The notes: generated from the letters alone by a model not told the origin. A stretch of 64,000 bases of DNA from Streptococcus thoraltensis DSM 12221 (GCF_000380145.1 NZ_KB904588.1:1-64000), one strand, 5' to 3'. Numbered from the stretch's first letter, positions 44,314-53,952 are shown. Program-made: numbers and translations.

Positions 44314-44805
44314 ATGGCAGTACCAAATATTGTAATGACTCGTGTCGACGAGAGATTGATTCATGGTCAAGGGCAATTATGGGTGAAATTTTTATCTTGT
44401 AACACCGTTATTGTCGCTAATGACGTGGTTTCACAAGATAGCATCCAACAAACATTGATGAAAACAGTGGTTCCAGAATCCATTGCATTGAGATTTTTTA
44501 GCATTCAAAAAGTTATTGATCTTATTCATAAAGCAAATCCAGCCCAGACTATTTTTATCATTGTGAAGGATTTAAAAGATGCTTATCGCTTAGTAGAAGG
44601 TGGAGTTCCCATTAAAGCTATTAACATTGGTAACATTCACAATGCTGAGGGTAAAGAGCAAGTTAGCCGTTCGATTTTTTTAGGCTCGGATGACAAGGAA
44701 TATTTAAGACGACTTCATCATGACTATCAAGTGACGTTTGATACAAAGTCAACACCTGCAGGAAACGACGGTGGCGTTAACGTTGACTTATTAGATTATA
44801 TTTAA
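44314..44805 (+). CDS. PTS EIIB component, mannose/GAG type
   Basis: A 163-residue EIIB. It carries RVDERLIHGQGQLWVKFL with the phosphorylated His near residue 19, followed by ANDVVSQDSIQQTLMK. It transfers phosphate from EIIA to the incoming sugar. AAAGGAGAATAA precedes the ATG. Closest in context to the AgaV-type subunits. Confidence 0.92.
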   Translation: MAVPNIVMTRVDERLIHGQGQLWVKFLSCNTVIVANDVVSQDSIQQTLMKTVVPESIALRFFSIQKVIDLIHKANPAQTIFIIVKDLKDAYRLVEGGVPIKAINIGNIHNAEGKEQVSRSIFLGSDDKEYLRRLHHDYQVTFDTKSTPAGNDGGVNVDLLDYI

Positions 44806-44842
44806 TACTTATTTAGAAGTATCTATATAAAGGGAGAACAAA

Positions 44843-45709
44843 ATGGATATTAGTATTGTACAAGCTATTTTAATTGGTTTGTGGACAGCATTTTGCTTTA
44901 GCGGTATGTTGCTTGGTTTATATACCAATCGCTGTATTGTCCTATCATTGGGTGTTGGGATTATTTTAGGAGACATTCCAACGGCGCTAGCAGCGGGTGC
45001 TATTTCTGAATTGGCTTACATGGGATTTGGTGTCGGTGCTGGTGGAACTGTACCCCCTAATCCTATCGGTCCGGGGATTTTTGGGACACTAATGGCAATT
45101 ACAACGGCAGCAAGTAAAGACAAAATCACTCCAGAAGCTGCTTTGGCTTTATCAACACCAATCGCAGTAGGGATTCAATTCCTACAAACGGCAACGTATA
45201 CGGCTTTTGCTGGTAGCCCTGAAGCAGCTAAAAAAGCTCTGCAACAGGGTAATTTAAACGGTTTTAAGCGTGCAGCTAATGGCACTATCTGGGCTTTTGC
45301 GGCTGTAGGATTCTTACTTGGTATTACAGGTGCCCTATCTATGGACACTCTTACCAAGCTCTTTGCTCTAATTCCACCAGTCCTTCTTAATGGTTTAACG
45401 CTTGCAGGTAGAATGCTACCCGCCATTGGATTTGCGATGATTCTCTCTGTTATGGCAAAAAAAGAACTTATTCCTTATATCATTTTGGGGTATGTTCTAG
45501 CGGTGTACTTTGGTTTGCCAGTGCTTACGCCAACAGCCAATGAAGATGGGCTGTTGACGGCGGTCACAACGTCTTCAGTTTTAGGCGTACCTACAATTGG
45601 TGTGGCTTTGATTGCAACAATATTTGCTTTAATTGATGTCTTTAGAAAACCTACTAATGCAGTGGTAGAATCAAAACCTGAAGGAGAGGCACAAGATGAC
45701 TGGATCTAA
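44843..45709 (+). CDS. PTS EIIC component, mannose/GAG type
   Basis: A 288-residue membrane subunit (GLWTAFCFSGMLLGLYTNR, then a Gly/Ala-rich motif region ISELAYMGFGVGAGGTVPP-N) that forms the sugar channel with EIID. GGGAGAACAAA precedes the ATG. Its stop overlaps the EIID start by 14 bp. Confidence 0.92.
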   Translation: MDISIVQAILIGLWTAFCFSGMLLGLYTNRCIVLSLGVGIILGDIPTALAAGAISELAYMGFGVGAGGTVPPNPIGPGIFGTLMAITTAASKDKITPEAALALSTPIAVGIQFLQTATYTAFAGSPEAAKKALQQGNLNGFKRAANGTIWAFAAVGFLLGITGALSMDTLTKLFALIPPVLLNGLTLAGRMLPAIGFAMILSVMAKKELIPYIILGYVLAVYFGLPVLTPTANEDGLLTAVTTSSVLGVPTIGVALIATIFALIDVFRKPTNAVVESKPEGEAQDDWI

Positions 45710-46511
45710 AAAATTAGCAAAAAGTGATTACACAAAAACAGCTTTACGCGCATTTTATTTACAAAATGGTTTTAATTATAGTAACTATCAAGGGTTAGGT
45801 TATACGAATGTCATGTACCCAGCTCTAAAAAAATACTATGGTAATGATAAGGCAGGATTGACAGCAGCTTTAGAAGAAAACGTGGAATTTTATAATACGA
45901 ACCCACATTTTCTGCCATTTGTAACGAGTTTGCATTTGGCGATGTTAGAAAATGAACGCCCACAAGATGAAATTCGAGGTATCAAGATGGCTCTTATGGG
46001 GCCATTGGCAGGGATAGGTGATTCCTTATCGCAATTTTGTTTGGCGCCACTTTTTTCAACAATTGCAGCCTCACTAGCTTCTGATGGACTGGTTATAGGA
46101 CCGATTATCTTCTTTGTTGCAATGAACCTTATCCTAACCACCATCAAACTTGTAACTGGTTTATATGGTTATAAATTGGGAACAACATTTATTGACAAAC
46201 TAAGTGAGCAGATGTCAGTTATTTCGCGGGCAGCTAACATTGTTGGGGTTACCGTTATTTCAAGTTTGGCAGCAACGCAAGTAAAATTAACCATACCATA
46301 CACATTTGCACCAGACAAAGTAACAAGTGCTTCTCAAAAAATTGTTACAGTCCAAGGTATGCTTGATAAAATCGCTCCAGCGATGTTACCAGTTCTCTAT
46401 ACGTTACTAATGTTTTATCTTATCAAAAATAAAAAATGGTCAACCTATAAATTGGTTATCTTAACAGTTATTATCGGAATTATTGGTAGCTGGTTAGGTG
46501 TGCTTGCGTAA
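45696..46511 (+). CDS. PTS EIID component, mannose/GAG type
   Basis: A 271-residue EIID. ALRAFYLQNGFNYSNYQGLG near the N-terminus, FLPFVTSLHLAMLEN, and IKMALMGPLAGIGDSLSQF are hallmark EIID segments, followed by C-terminal membrane helices. It partners with the EIIC encoded just before it. A terminator-like hairpin follows. Confidence 0.93.
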   Translation: MTGSKKLAKSDYTKTALRAFYLQNGFNYSNYQGLGYTNVMYPALKKYYGNDKAGLTAALEENVEFYNTNPHFLPFVTSLHLAMLENERPQDEIRGIKMALMGPLAGIGDSLSQFCLAPLFSTIAASLASDGLVIGPIIFFVAMNLILTTIKLVTGLYGYKLGTTFIDKLSEQMSVISRAANIVGVTVISSLAATQVKLTIPYTFAPDKVTSASQKIVTVQGMLDKIAPAMLPVLYTLLMFYLIKNKKWSTYKLVILTVIIGIIGSWLGVLA

Positions 46512-46520
46512 TAGGATAGA

Positions 46521-46552
46521 AAAAGGATTGGACTTTTGACTGATCCTTTTTT
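46521..46552 (+). terminator. Hairpin after the EIID gene, possibly partial terminator
   Basis: AAAAGGAT and ATCCTTTT with a 14-nt loop, then TTG. It lies between EIID and the heparinase-like gene, so it may reduce but not stop readthrough into the latter. Confidence 0.6.
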
Positions 46553-46577
46553 GTTTAGGATAGTTGGGGGATAGGTT

Positions 46578-48485
46578 ATGAACAAGGAACGTGCGAAATG
46601 GTTTTTTAGCAATCATGATAGTGCTTTTTGTAGACAGTATATTTTAACAAATCATAAGGAATCGTATGATTCTATGAAAGAGTCTGTTGATTTAATAATG
46701 GACAATACATTTATATTCAATGGTAATTGGGACATGGAGCCCTGTCATCTACCTTATCAATTACAGGAGTTGTGTTGGGATCAATCTGTAACAAATGATC
46801 CTGAATGGAATTATATGCTAAATAGGCAGAGTTATTTTCTTAACTTTCTGACTGTTCATTTAGTTGAAGATGATTATCGTTACATTGATAAGTTAAAAGA
46901 AATGATGTTTCATTGGATTGATTGTGATTTTGAATTAAAGCCGAATTCCTTAACCAGTCGTCCATTGGATACTGGTATTAGATGTTTAGTGTGGCTGAAG
47001 GTTGTTCTATACTTACAACGTGCCCATCTAATAAAGGAAGAAGAATTAACTAAAATTCTAGTTTCCATCAAAAAACAACTTCGTTATTTGCAGGAACATT
47101 ATATTGAAAAGTATAGTTTAAGCAATTGGGGTGTCTTTCAGACTACGGCAATGTTAGCATGGCTGTATTATTTTGAAGAGGACTTTGATATGCCAGATTT
47201 GCAAGCATTTGCCGAATCCGAGTTAGAAGAACAACTAAGATTGCAAATTTTAGAAGATGGTAGTCAGTATGAGCAATCGATTATGTATCATGTTGAAGTT
47301 TATAAGGCGCTTCTTGATCTTGTCATCTTTGTACCAGACTGTAAAAAACGTTTAAAGCCTGTCCTTGACAAAATGGCTCATTATATAGTGATGATGACGG
47401 GACCAGATCACCATCAGATAGCATTTGGAGATAGTGATGTGACCGATACTCGTGATGTATTGACCTTATCAGCCTTGGTTCTCAAGTCTGGTCGATTAAA
47501 AGCCTATGGTTATCATACGGTTAATATTGAAACGTTAATGTACTTTGGTAAATCAGCTGTTCAGCACTATCAACAGATTATCGCTGAACCTGAGCAAGCG
47601 CAACTAGCCCTGTTTGACTGTAGTGGGCATGTGTGTTCAAAAGAACCGCAAAGGTATTTGTTTTTCAAGTGTGGTTCATTAGGCAGCGCTCATAGTCATA
47701 GCGATCAAAATAGTTTCTGCCTCTATGATGGTGATGTGCCGATTATTATCGATCCAGGACGTTACACCTATAGAGAAGACCCCATGCGCTATTTTTTAAA
47801 AAGCTCAAAGAGCCATTCGACTTGCTTTATCAAAGACAAAAACTTAGAAGAGATAACCGATTCTTGGAGTTATGCCAAATATCCACTAGCGCACCATGTA
47901 GCTCTGACGAGACAGGATAACCTTTTTTTGATAGAAGGTCATTACTCAGCTGATGTTGACGGGCAATTGTTTACACATAGGCGCTTTATCTTAGGATTAC
48001 CAAACCCTTTAACACTTATTGTTGACGACGTTAGCTATCCGGGGACACATGAGTTGGAAAGTCAATTTATCTTGGATAAGGATGTTACGATTGATCATCA
48101 ACGAGTGAACCAGCTACATTTTCATAGTGATATTTCGTTTAGTGAGGACAGTTTTTTGATCTCTAAAAAATACAATCAATTAGTAAACAGCAAGAGACTT
48201 TATAAAACAATACCCTTTGAAAATAAGATTCTAGATTATACCTTGATAGCCGATCAAAAATGTCAGGTGTTACGCTTGCCTTTAATTCAGACAGGCTCTG
48301 AAAAGCTATTGAAAAATGGTTTAGCTTGGGAAATTATCGATAATGAGCATCATTATCTGGTCGGGATAATGCTAAACGATATTCTATCCGGGGATAAACT
48401 CTATAAAATCAAAGGTCATAAAGTTCGAGGAAAAGTAGTTGTATTTGATGTTAAAAAATCTCAATATGTTCGATTAAAAAGTTAG
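46578..48485 (+). CDS. Heparinase II/III-family protein (putative oligosaccharide lyase)
   Basis: A 635-residue cytosolic protein: an alpha-toroid N-terminal half (WPDW-like NWDMEPCHLPYQLQELCW, NWGVFQTTAMLAWLYYF) and a C-terminal beta-sandwich with the heparinase II/III core (SLGSAHSHSDQNSFCLYDGD, IIDPGRYTYREDPMRYF). The His and Tyr of those motifs are probable catalytic residues. No signal peptide, so it would act on imported fragments. Equivalent genes sit in the pneumococcal hyaluronan locus. The exact substrate is not established here. Confidence 0.82.
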   Translation: MNKERAKWFFSNHDSAFCRQYILTNHKESYDSMKESVDLIMDNTFIFNGNWDMEPCHLPYQLQELCWDQSVTNDPEWNYMLNRQSYFLNFLTVHLVEDDYRYIDKLKEMMFHWIDCDFELKPNSLTSRPLDTGIRCLVWLKVVLYLQRAHLIKEEELTKILVSIKKQLRYLQEHYIEKYSLSNWGVFQTTAMLAWLYYFEEDFDMPDLQAFAESELEEQLRLQILEDGSQYEQSIMYHVEVYKALLDLVIFVPDCKKRLKPVLDKMAHYIVMMTGPDHHQIAFGDSDVTDTRDVLTLSALVLKSGRLKAYGYHTVNIETLMYFGKSAVQHYQQIIAEPEQAQLALFDCSGHVCSKEPQRYLFFKCGSLGSAHSHSDQNSFCLYDGDVPIIIDPGRYTYREDPMRYFLKSSKSHSTCFIKDKNLEEITDSWSYAKYPLAHHVALTRQDNLFLIEGHYSADVDGQLFTHRRFILGLPNPLTLIVDDVSYPGTHELESQFILDKDVTIDHQRVNQLHFHSDISFSEDSFLISKKYNQLVNSKRLYKTIPFENKILDYTLIADQKCQVLRLPLIQTGSEKLLKNGLAWEIIDNEHHYLVGIMLNDILSGDKLYKIKGHKVRGKVVVFDVKKSQYVRLKS

Positions 48486-48550
48486 TTATTACAAACTTTA
48501 TTAAGTTTTTGTCTTGTGAAAATGTGATATACTAAATAATATACGACAGT

Positions 48551-48671
48551 ATAGTCTTTTAAATTAACTTTGATACATGGTCACTTTCGACTTGCCCTAC
48601 TCACATTCTTCGAAAATCAAGTACTGTTCTGTGTCTTAGAGCCTTGTCTGGAAGTTAATTCATTTGACTAT
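48551..48671 (+). repeat. Miniature element copy E, short form (121 bp), just before regR
   Basis: ATAGTCTTTTAAATTAACTT at the left, AATTCATTTGACTAT at the right, with TA outside both ends. Of the core only about 20 bp (TTCGAAAATCAAGTACTG region) remains. It stands between a possible -10 (TATACT, 48528-48533) and the regR start. Confidence 0.82.
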
Positions 48672-48699
48672 AGTAATAAAATGAGGAGGGAGAATAATT

Positions 48700-49701
48700 T
48701 TGCCCAAAAAAGTTACCATAACTGACATTGCGCAATTATCAGAGACATCCAAGACGACAGTATCATTTTATTTAAATCACAAATTTGAAAAGATGTCAGA
48801 AGAAACTCGTCAGCGTATTGAAGAAGCTATCCAAAAAACCGGGTATAAACCGAGTGTCATTGCAAGGAGTATGAACTCTAAACGGACTCATTTAATCGGT
48901 GTCTTAATCGGAGATATAACAAATACCTTTTCTAATCAAATTGTCAAAGGAATTGAAACCGTTACCAAAGAAAAGGGTTATCAAGTTATCATCGGTAATA
49001 GTAATTACGACTCTAAAAATGAGGATCATTACATTGAAAATATGCTTAATTTAGGCGTTGACGGCTTTATCATCCAACCGACATCTAATTTTAGGAAATA
49101 CTCAAGAATTATTAATGAAAAAGAAAAAGCGATGGTGTTCTTTGATAGTCAATTGTATGAACATCGGACGAATTGGGTGAAAACGAATAACTATGATGCT
49201 GTCTATGATATGGTGCAAGTCAGTATCGAAAAAGGCTATACCGATTTCGTGATGATTACAGCAGATACTAGTTTATTAAGCACAAGAATTGAGCGCGCTT
49301 CAGGTTTTATTGATGCACTATCTGAAAAGAATTATGATTATCAAAAATTAATTATCAATCAAGACGATTCCGATGCTGCTTTGGTTGAAGAGTTCCTGGA
49401 CAAACATATCAATCGATCAAATAACACTTTGGTTTTTGTTCCTAATTGTTGGGCGCTACATATGGTGTTTGGTGTCATGAAAAAGTTGAAATTTGAAATG
49501 CCACAGATTGGTTTAGTTGGTTTCGATAATTTAGAATGGACAAATTTTTCATCTCCGACAGTAACAACGATTGTTCAGCCTGCCTATGATGAAGGGCGTG
49601 AAGCAGCTGAAATATTGATTAGTGAAGTAGAAGGAGCAAGGTCTGAAGAAAAACAAAAAATCTTTGATTGTAATATTGAATGGAAAGGTTCAACTCTGTA
49701 A
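48700..49701 (+). CDS. regR: LacI-family regulator of the GAG/hyaluronan locus (RegR-like)
   Basis: A 333-residue repressor. The N-terminal HTH is VTITDIAQLSETSKTTVSFYL (split, residues 4-25) with a hinge helix (VIARSMNSKRTHLIGVLIGD); the periplasmic-binding-type effector domain follows, ending VGFDNLEWTNFSSPTVTTI. It starts with TTG at 48700, supported by GAGGAGGG at 48683-48690. It is the last gene of the locus, as RegR is in pneumococci. Palindromes matching a LacI-type site stand at the dhuD, PTS and hyaluronate lyase promoters. Confidence 0.9.
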   Translation: MPKKVTITDIAQLSETSKTTVSFYLNHKFEKMSEETRQRIEEAIQKTGYKPSVIARSMNSKRTHLIGVLIGDITNTFSNQIVKGIETVTKEKGYQVIIGNSNYDSKNEDHYIENMLNLGVDGFIIQPTSNFRKYSRIINEKEKAMVFFDSQLYEHRTNWVKTNNYDAVYDMVQVSIEKGYTDFVMITADTSLLSTRIERASGFIDALSEKNYDYQKLIINQDDSDAALVEEFLDKHINRSNNTLVFVPNCWALHMVFGVMKKLKFEMPQIGLVGFDNLEWTNFSSPTVTTIVQPAYDEGREAAEILISEVEGARSEEKQKIFDCNIEWKGSTL

Positions 49702-50225
49702 ATATCTTAACAATCACTTGTTTCAGCTCTCTTTGACTTAGCCCCAATAAATATAGTCAGATGGCTGGCTGTTAGGTCAAGACGTCGTATCTGAATGCCA
49801 GAAACAGTGTGACTTATAAAAGCTACTTTCACCAGCAACTAAATTTAGGTAAAGATTGAGCCAGTTTCCCCATCTTGTCTAAAGCAGTTTGCCTGCGTTT
49901 AGAAAGTCTTAATCGTTCACCAGCATAATAGCTAACCTCTTCAATCATTGGAGAGGTTTTCTTGATATGTAGAAAGACTGTTCAGCTAGTTTTGTGAGCT
50001 TATCAGCCAGATGAGCGACAGGCTTGTCAAGAACGTGACTTGGAATCGAAAAATCCATGACCAAAAGAGCTACTTCTAAACTTGCTTTACTCACAGCAAT
50101 TCCGAAAACCGCATGCATAATACTTCATTGACTTGACTGACTCCCTGTTTTAGTGATTCCATTTTCGATACTCAATGTCAAGCACCATAGAGCCTTACAA
50201 CTTGATAAGACATCTTTATTCTAAT
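49702..50225 (-). pseudogene. IS110-type transposase relic downstream of regR
   Basis: On the minus strand from about 50120 the frame begins MHAVFGIAVSKASLEVALLV, the usual N-terminus of IS110-family transposases. It then decays (VLDKPVAHLADKLTKLAEQS; RLRLSKRRQTALDKMGKLAQ) with frame changes to about 49800. The remaining bases up to 50225 hold no gene. Confidence 0.6.
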
Positions 50226-50440
50226 ATAGTCTTTTGCATTATCTTTGCTACATGGTTACTTTCGACTTGCCCTACTCATGCTCAATCTCAATGAAAATTA
50301 AAAGCAGACTAGCCGCCGCTGCAGATAGAACTGCCTTCATCAAAGCAAGTCAACAAGGTTTGTTTTTGATTTTCATTGAGTATCAAGTCCTGTTCTGCGT
50401 CTTTTCTGTTCCTTGTCTGATAGTTAATTCATTTGGCTAT
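50226..50440 (+). repeat. Miniature element copy F (about 215 bp)
   Basis: ATAGTCTTTTGCATTATCTT at the left and AATTCATTTGGCTAT at the right, with TA outside both ends. Full core present (ATGAAAATTAAAAGCAGAC and GGTTTGTTTTTGATTTTC). It lies between the regR-side IS110 relic and the hyaluronate lyase terminator. Confidence 0.83.
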
Positions 50441-50707
50441 ATAAAGAAAAAGTAGTGAGGAAATCTCCGATGGGAGGTTCCCTCACTACTAATTTTAGTA
50501 TGTTTGTCAATTAAGCAAGATTTCATTCTCTAGAAGGACTAGCCATCAAAGCAAGAGATTAGGTGCGCCAGTGGAATTACCACCCTATACATGGTAGTTT
50601 CGCTTACCAAATGCCTTTGGCTCTGAGAATCACTGCTTAATCCAATGCATTTGATTAATTTTCTGTAGTAAACCGTTGCTATTTTAATGCCATAAAATGA
50701 TGAGACA
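50441..50707. other. Region after the hyaluronate lyase gene
   Basis: Contains the terminator annotated separately, and a TAGTAAACCGTT half-operator-like string near 50667-50678. No gene is seen. Confidence 0.4.
50451..50490 (-). terminator. Terminator of the hyaluronate lyase gene
   Basis: AGTAGTGAGG...CCTCACTACT forms a long stem, extended inward by CTCC/GGAG pairs, with TTTTTCTTT following on the minus strand. It lies about 220 bp beyond the stop. Confidence 0.8.
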
Positions 50708-53700
50708 TCAACCTTCGCTATCTCTTTTGCGCTTTCTAGACGTAAACAAGGCAGCTAGCACCATTGCTATGCCACCATAAATGGTAGCCAATTGGTTATT
50801 TCTTTCACCCGTCTTTGGCAAATTCTCGTCACTCTTTATTTGAGATGGTGTTGATTTTTTGACTAGTTGAGGTGACAGAGCTCGTCCAGAGGGTTTGCTT
50901 GCTGCCGGGAGAACGGTTTGATCTGTTTTCACTGAATCGTCTTTCACTGAGTCGTGACGTTTTGGTTCTGATTCAGGCTTTTCGATTTCTTGATTATCTG
51001 CTTTACCATTACTGTTTGCATCGTTAACAATGACGTTTGAGGTTGTTACTTTAGCAAGACGAGCTTTAAGAGTGGCCTTTGCTCTGCCTTCTGACAATTT
51101 GTCAACTAATGCTGTTGCTGCAGCTTTTTTATCGATTGTTGCCTTGTTTAAGCCATCAATGTCAGCTTTTTCAGCTGGGTTAATAAGCCCATCTTTCTCA
51201 ACGGCGACTTTCTTGTCTTTACCAGCTTTAGCAGCAGTCTCAGCGTCTGTTACAGCAGCTTCAGCACTAGCGAGGACTTTAGCTTCGTCAGCTTCTTTGT
51301 CGCTTGGTTTGGTTTGCGTTACTGTTTGAACATCAAAGGTTTTTTTGTTGAAGTCAATGGTTAGATGACGTCCTGAAGCAGCATCATAAATGCTAGCAGC
51401 ATGGCTATCATTTTGAAGTAGTTTGACATCAAGTTTCGCTAGCAATGCTTCAAAGGCTTGGCGAGTAATATTTGGAACAATCATATAAGCGTAGCTATCG
51501 CCATTTTCTTTATGCGCTTGAGAGATAGTGACAAAGGTATTGTTAACAACCTTATTAGCAGTGGCAGATTTATCATTGCCATTAATATCGGACCACTTAC
51601 CAGTTTGTAGTACCTTCATCAGTGATAATGTTGTCGGCTTAAAGAAGACATAGCCGATATTACGTTTGACTTCATCAGTTTCAAGAAAAACACTTTTTGT
51701 TGAAGCATAGTCATGAGCTTTATCTGTCAGACTGATTTCTTTTCCATTGAGATAAGTCTTATAAGGATGTTTCTGATCTTCTTTACGCTGCTCAATAGTT
51801 GTTGCTGCCTCATCATTGGAGGTGTTTTGGATATTATTTCCAACAAAAACAATTCTACCATCTAGTACAAACCAACCTTTATTGAGAGTTAGGGTTTTAT
51901 TGAAGTTTGTAAAGGTCATGGCAGCCATAGCAGTTGTATCATCAACCTTATGACTTCTGACAAATGCACCATCAGGAAGGGTTCCCATCCCTACCATTTT
52001 TGCCTGCTCTTTGATATTCTTAGCTGTTCCATCAGGTCGTTTAGCGTTTGTTTCTGTGGTGCCAGGTAGCTTATAAGGATTAACAGTAGCCCAATAGTGA
52101 TTGCTATAATGTCCTAAATCAGCATTGTAGAGATAAAACATCCCATCACTAGTATGCCAGCCACGCAAGTTTTCATTGTTCATAGCTTCAAAATTTTGTG
52201 TCTTATCTGAGAACATGGATAAGCCAATCCCATAATCCTTTTGGGCATTGTAGACTGCTAATTTATCCATACTGTTGTAGGATTTGACATAACTGTGCGT
52301 TTTTAAAATAGGGATGCTAGGGTCTTCTAAAAGCTCCTTCATTAACTGAATATCACGGTAGGTTTTTAAGTTTTTGAAGGTGTCATAAAAGCTGTGCCCC
52401 TCAGATACGATTGTTTTGACTCTAGATTTAATAGCTGTTTTCTGAGGTTCATTTGACATGTCGGCAATCCGTAAAATAGCGCGAAGGACTTCGACAGCTG
52501 CGACATGGCTTTCAGCATTAGAACGACTGACTGAGCGTCCACGTGTCATATCCATCAGTTCACCGTGCGCCATGAGTGGTAAAAAAGATTCATTGATCCA
52601 ATGATAGATGACGTTCATTTTATCATTGGACATGGGGGAACCCGTTTTTTGGATAATTGGGATTAGTTGTGATAATCCATCGATGAGAACATTGCCATAG
52701 GAACCGTTGTAGGCAAGCCCTTTATTATAAAGAGGGCTCTTTGGGTTAGTGACAGCATGATCAATCAGTGAGCCATCTTGATAAAACCCATTGCCTTCAG
52801 TGACAAAAGTAAAGGCGGTTTCAATGGCTTTGATAGTGTCAGCGATTGTCTTGTCATCGTGACGAAGCAATCCAGCAATCAACTTGACACGCCCCATATC
52901 CGTCATGTTAGCAACGGCAGCTTTAAAGGTTGGAAAATCTGGATTAGTGCTAGTCGTACGAAATGATGTTGGGTCTGGCACGAAATGTTCAATAGGCTGT
53001 GTGTATTTGGTGATCTCACTTTGTGTAAAGTGCGACTTTAATAAGGAGAGAGTATTATTGATGGCACGCGGTACGCCAATTTCGTAATCCCACCAGTTAA
53101 CACTGGCATTGCCTTTTTCCTGACGATAATAAGTCTTTTCATTATAGGCATTTTGATATAAAAACTCTAAACTGTTTTTGACAAGCGCGATGGCAGCTGC
53201 ATCATTATAGTATTTTGAACTGGGGTTAGTGACCTGTTTGGCAATATCTTCAAGCTTACGATAGCTAGCAGTTAGATTGGCTGAAATCTTATAATCACTT
53301 TTGTCTTTCCAAAGATAGGTTCTATCTGGAGCGCTATTGTAATCAGCAATATGTTTATCAACGGTCTCCTCTAACTTTTTATGATAGGCTACCATGTAGG
53401 GATTCTTATCATCATAGACATCATTACCTGCAATGGTACTATTCCAGTCCTTGAGTAATTGATCGTAATTAGTGCGCTGTTTATTAGCAGCGCTTGGAAG
53501 GTCTGATACCTCGTTTACAACTGGACTGTCGCTAGTTTCAGACGTTTGCGTGAGATTGCTAGGAACAGCTTCAGTTTCGGTATCAGGGCTTGTTGCTGGG
53601 TTAGCTTGGACATCAGTAGGAGCTTCAGGGCTGATAGCTTCCGTGGTTGCAGGAACTTCAGGGCTGCTATCAGCTTGATGAAGGCTGTCCTGAGCTGGCG

Positions 53701-53848
53701 TTACTGTTTGCATGTTTTCAACAGTAGTAGAAGGGATGTTGGAGAGGTCATTAGCTTGAACCTTTTCGTTGAGTGAGATGAGAAAAAGTCCTAGAACAAC
53801 TGTGGAATAAAGCATGATTTTCTTGTGTTGGTGACGGTGTTGTGACAT
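50708..53848 (-). CDS. hysA: Cell-wall-anchored hyaluronate lyase (PL8)
   Basis: A 1046-residue secreted lyase that cleaves hyaluronan, and possibly chondroitin, by beta-elimination to unsaturated disaccharides. Signal peptide residues 1-32 (cut after VQA); a Thr/Ser/Pro/Glu-rich linker to about 125; alpha-toroid catalytic domain with NWWDYEIGVPRAINNTL, candidate catalytic Asn314, His364 and Tyr384; beta-sandwich domains to about 860; then an Ala/Lys/Asp-rich helical segment. It has a sorting signal LPKTG at 1010-1014 with a hydrophobic stretch and RKRKR tail, so sortase attaches it to the wall. GGGAGGATTTTT precedes the ATG. It faces the other GAG genes' terminus and has its own RegR-type operators. 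Confidence 0.93.
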   Translation of the reverse strand: MSQHRHQHKKIMLYSTVVLGLFLISLNEKVQANDLSNIPSTTVENMQTVTPAQDSLHQADSSPEVPATTEAISPEAPTDVQANPATSPDTETEAVPSNLTQTSETSDSPVVNEVSDLPSAANKQRTNYDQLLKDWNSTIAGNDVYDDKNPYMVAYHKKLEETVDKHIADYNSAPDRTYLWKDKSDYKISANLTASYRKLEDIAKQVTNPSSKYYNDAAAIALVKNSLEFLYQNAYNEKTYYRQEKGNASVNWWDYEIGVPRAINNTLSLLKSHFTQSEITKYTQPIEHFVPDPTSFRTTSTNPDFPTFKAAVANMTDMGRVKLIAGLLRHDDKTIADTIKAIETAFTFVTEGNGFYQDGSLIDHAVTNPKSPLYNKGLAYNGSYGNVLIDGLSQLIPIIQKTGSPMSNDKMNVIYHWINESFLPLMAHGELMDMTRGRSVSRSNAESHVAAVEVLRAILRIADMSNEPQKTAIKSRVKTIVSEGHSFYDTFKNLKTYRDIQLMKELLEDPSIPILKTHSYVKSYNSMDKLAVYNAQKDYGIGLSMFSDKTQNFEAMNNENLRGWHTSDGMFYLYNADLGHYSNHYWATVNPYKLPGTTETNAKRPDGTAKNIKEQAKMVGMGTLPDGAFVRSHKVDDTTAMAAMTFTNFNKTLTLNKGWFVLDGRIVFVGNNIQNTSNDEAATTIEQRKEDQKHPYKTYLNGKEISLTDKAHDYASTKSVFLETDEVKRNIGYVFFKPTTLSLMKVLQTGKWSDINGNDKSATANKVVNNTFVTISQAHKENGDSYAYMIVPNITRQAFEALLAKLDVKLLQNDSHAASIYDAASGRHLTIDFNKKTFDVQTVTQTKPSDKEADEAKVLASAEAAVTDAETAAKAGKDKKVAVEKDGLINPAEKADIDGLNKATIDKKAAATALVDKLSEGRAKATLKARLAKVTTSNVIVNDANSNGKADNQEIEKPESEPKRHDSVKDDSVKTDQTVLPAASKPSGRALSPQLVKKSTPSQIKSDENLPKTGERNNQLATIYGGIAMVLAALFTSRKRKRDSEG

Positions 53849-53871
53849 AAAAATCCTCCCGATAGATTTTA

Positions 53872-53921
53872 TTAAACCGGTTTACAAACATCAGTATACC
53901 TCTTTTGTAAGCGTTTGTAAA
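53872..53921 (-). promoter_or_regulatory. Promoter of the hyaluronate lyase gene with RegR-type operator and cre-like site
   Basis: On the minus strand, TTTACA (53916-53921) and TATACT (53893-53898) with a 17-bp spacer. The palindrome TTAAACCGGTTTAC at 53872-53885 lies between the -10 and the start codon. TGTAAGCGTTTGTA at 53906-53919 resembles a cre site with two mismatches and covers the -35 and spacer. Confidence 0.75.
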
Positions 53922-53952
53922 TATATTTTAAGGTAAATATAAGAAAAATAAA

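Noticed and set aside
50234..50455. 73-codon ORF at copy F and similar ORFs inside other copies (for example 29182-29397)
   Set aside because: They are translations of the repeat itself, with no ribosome site and no conserved frame among copies.
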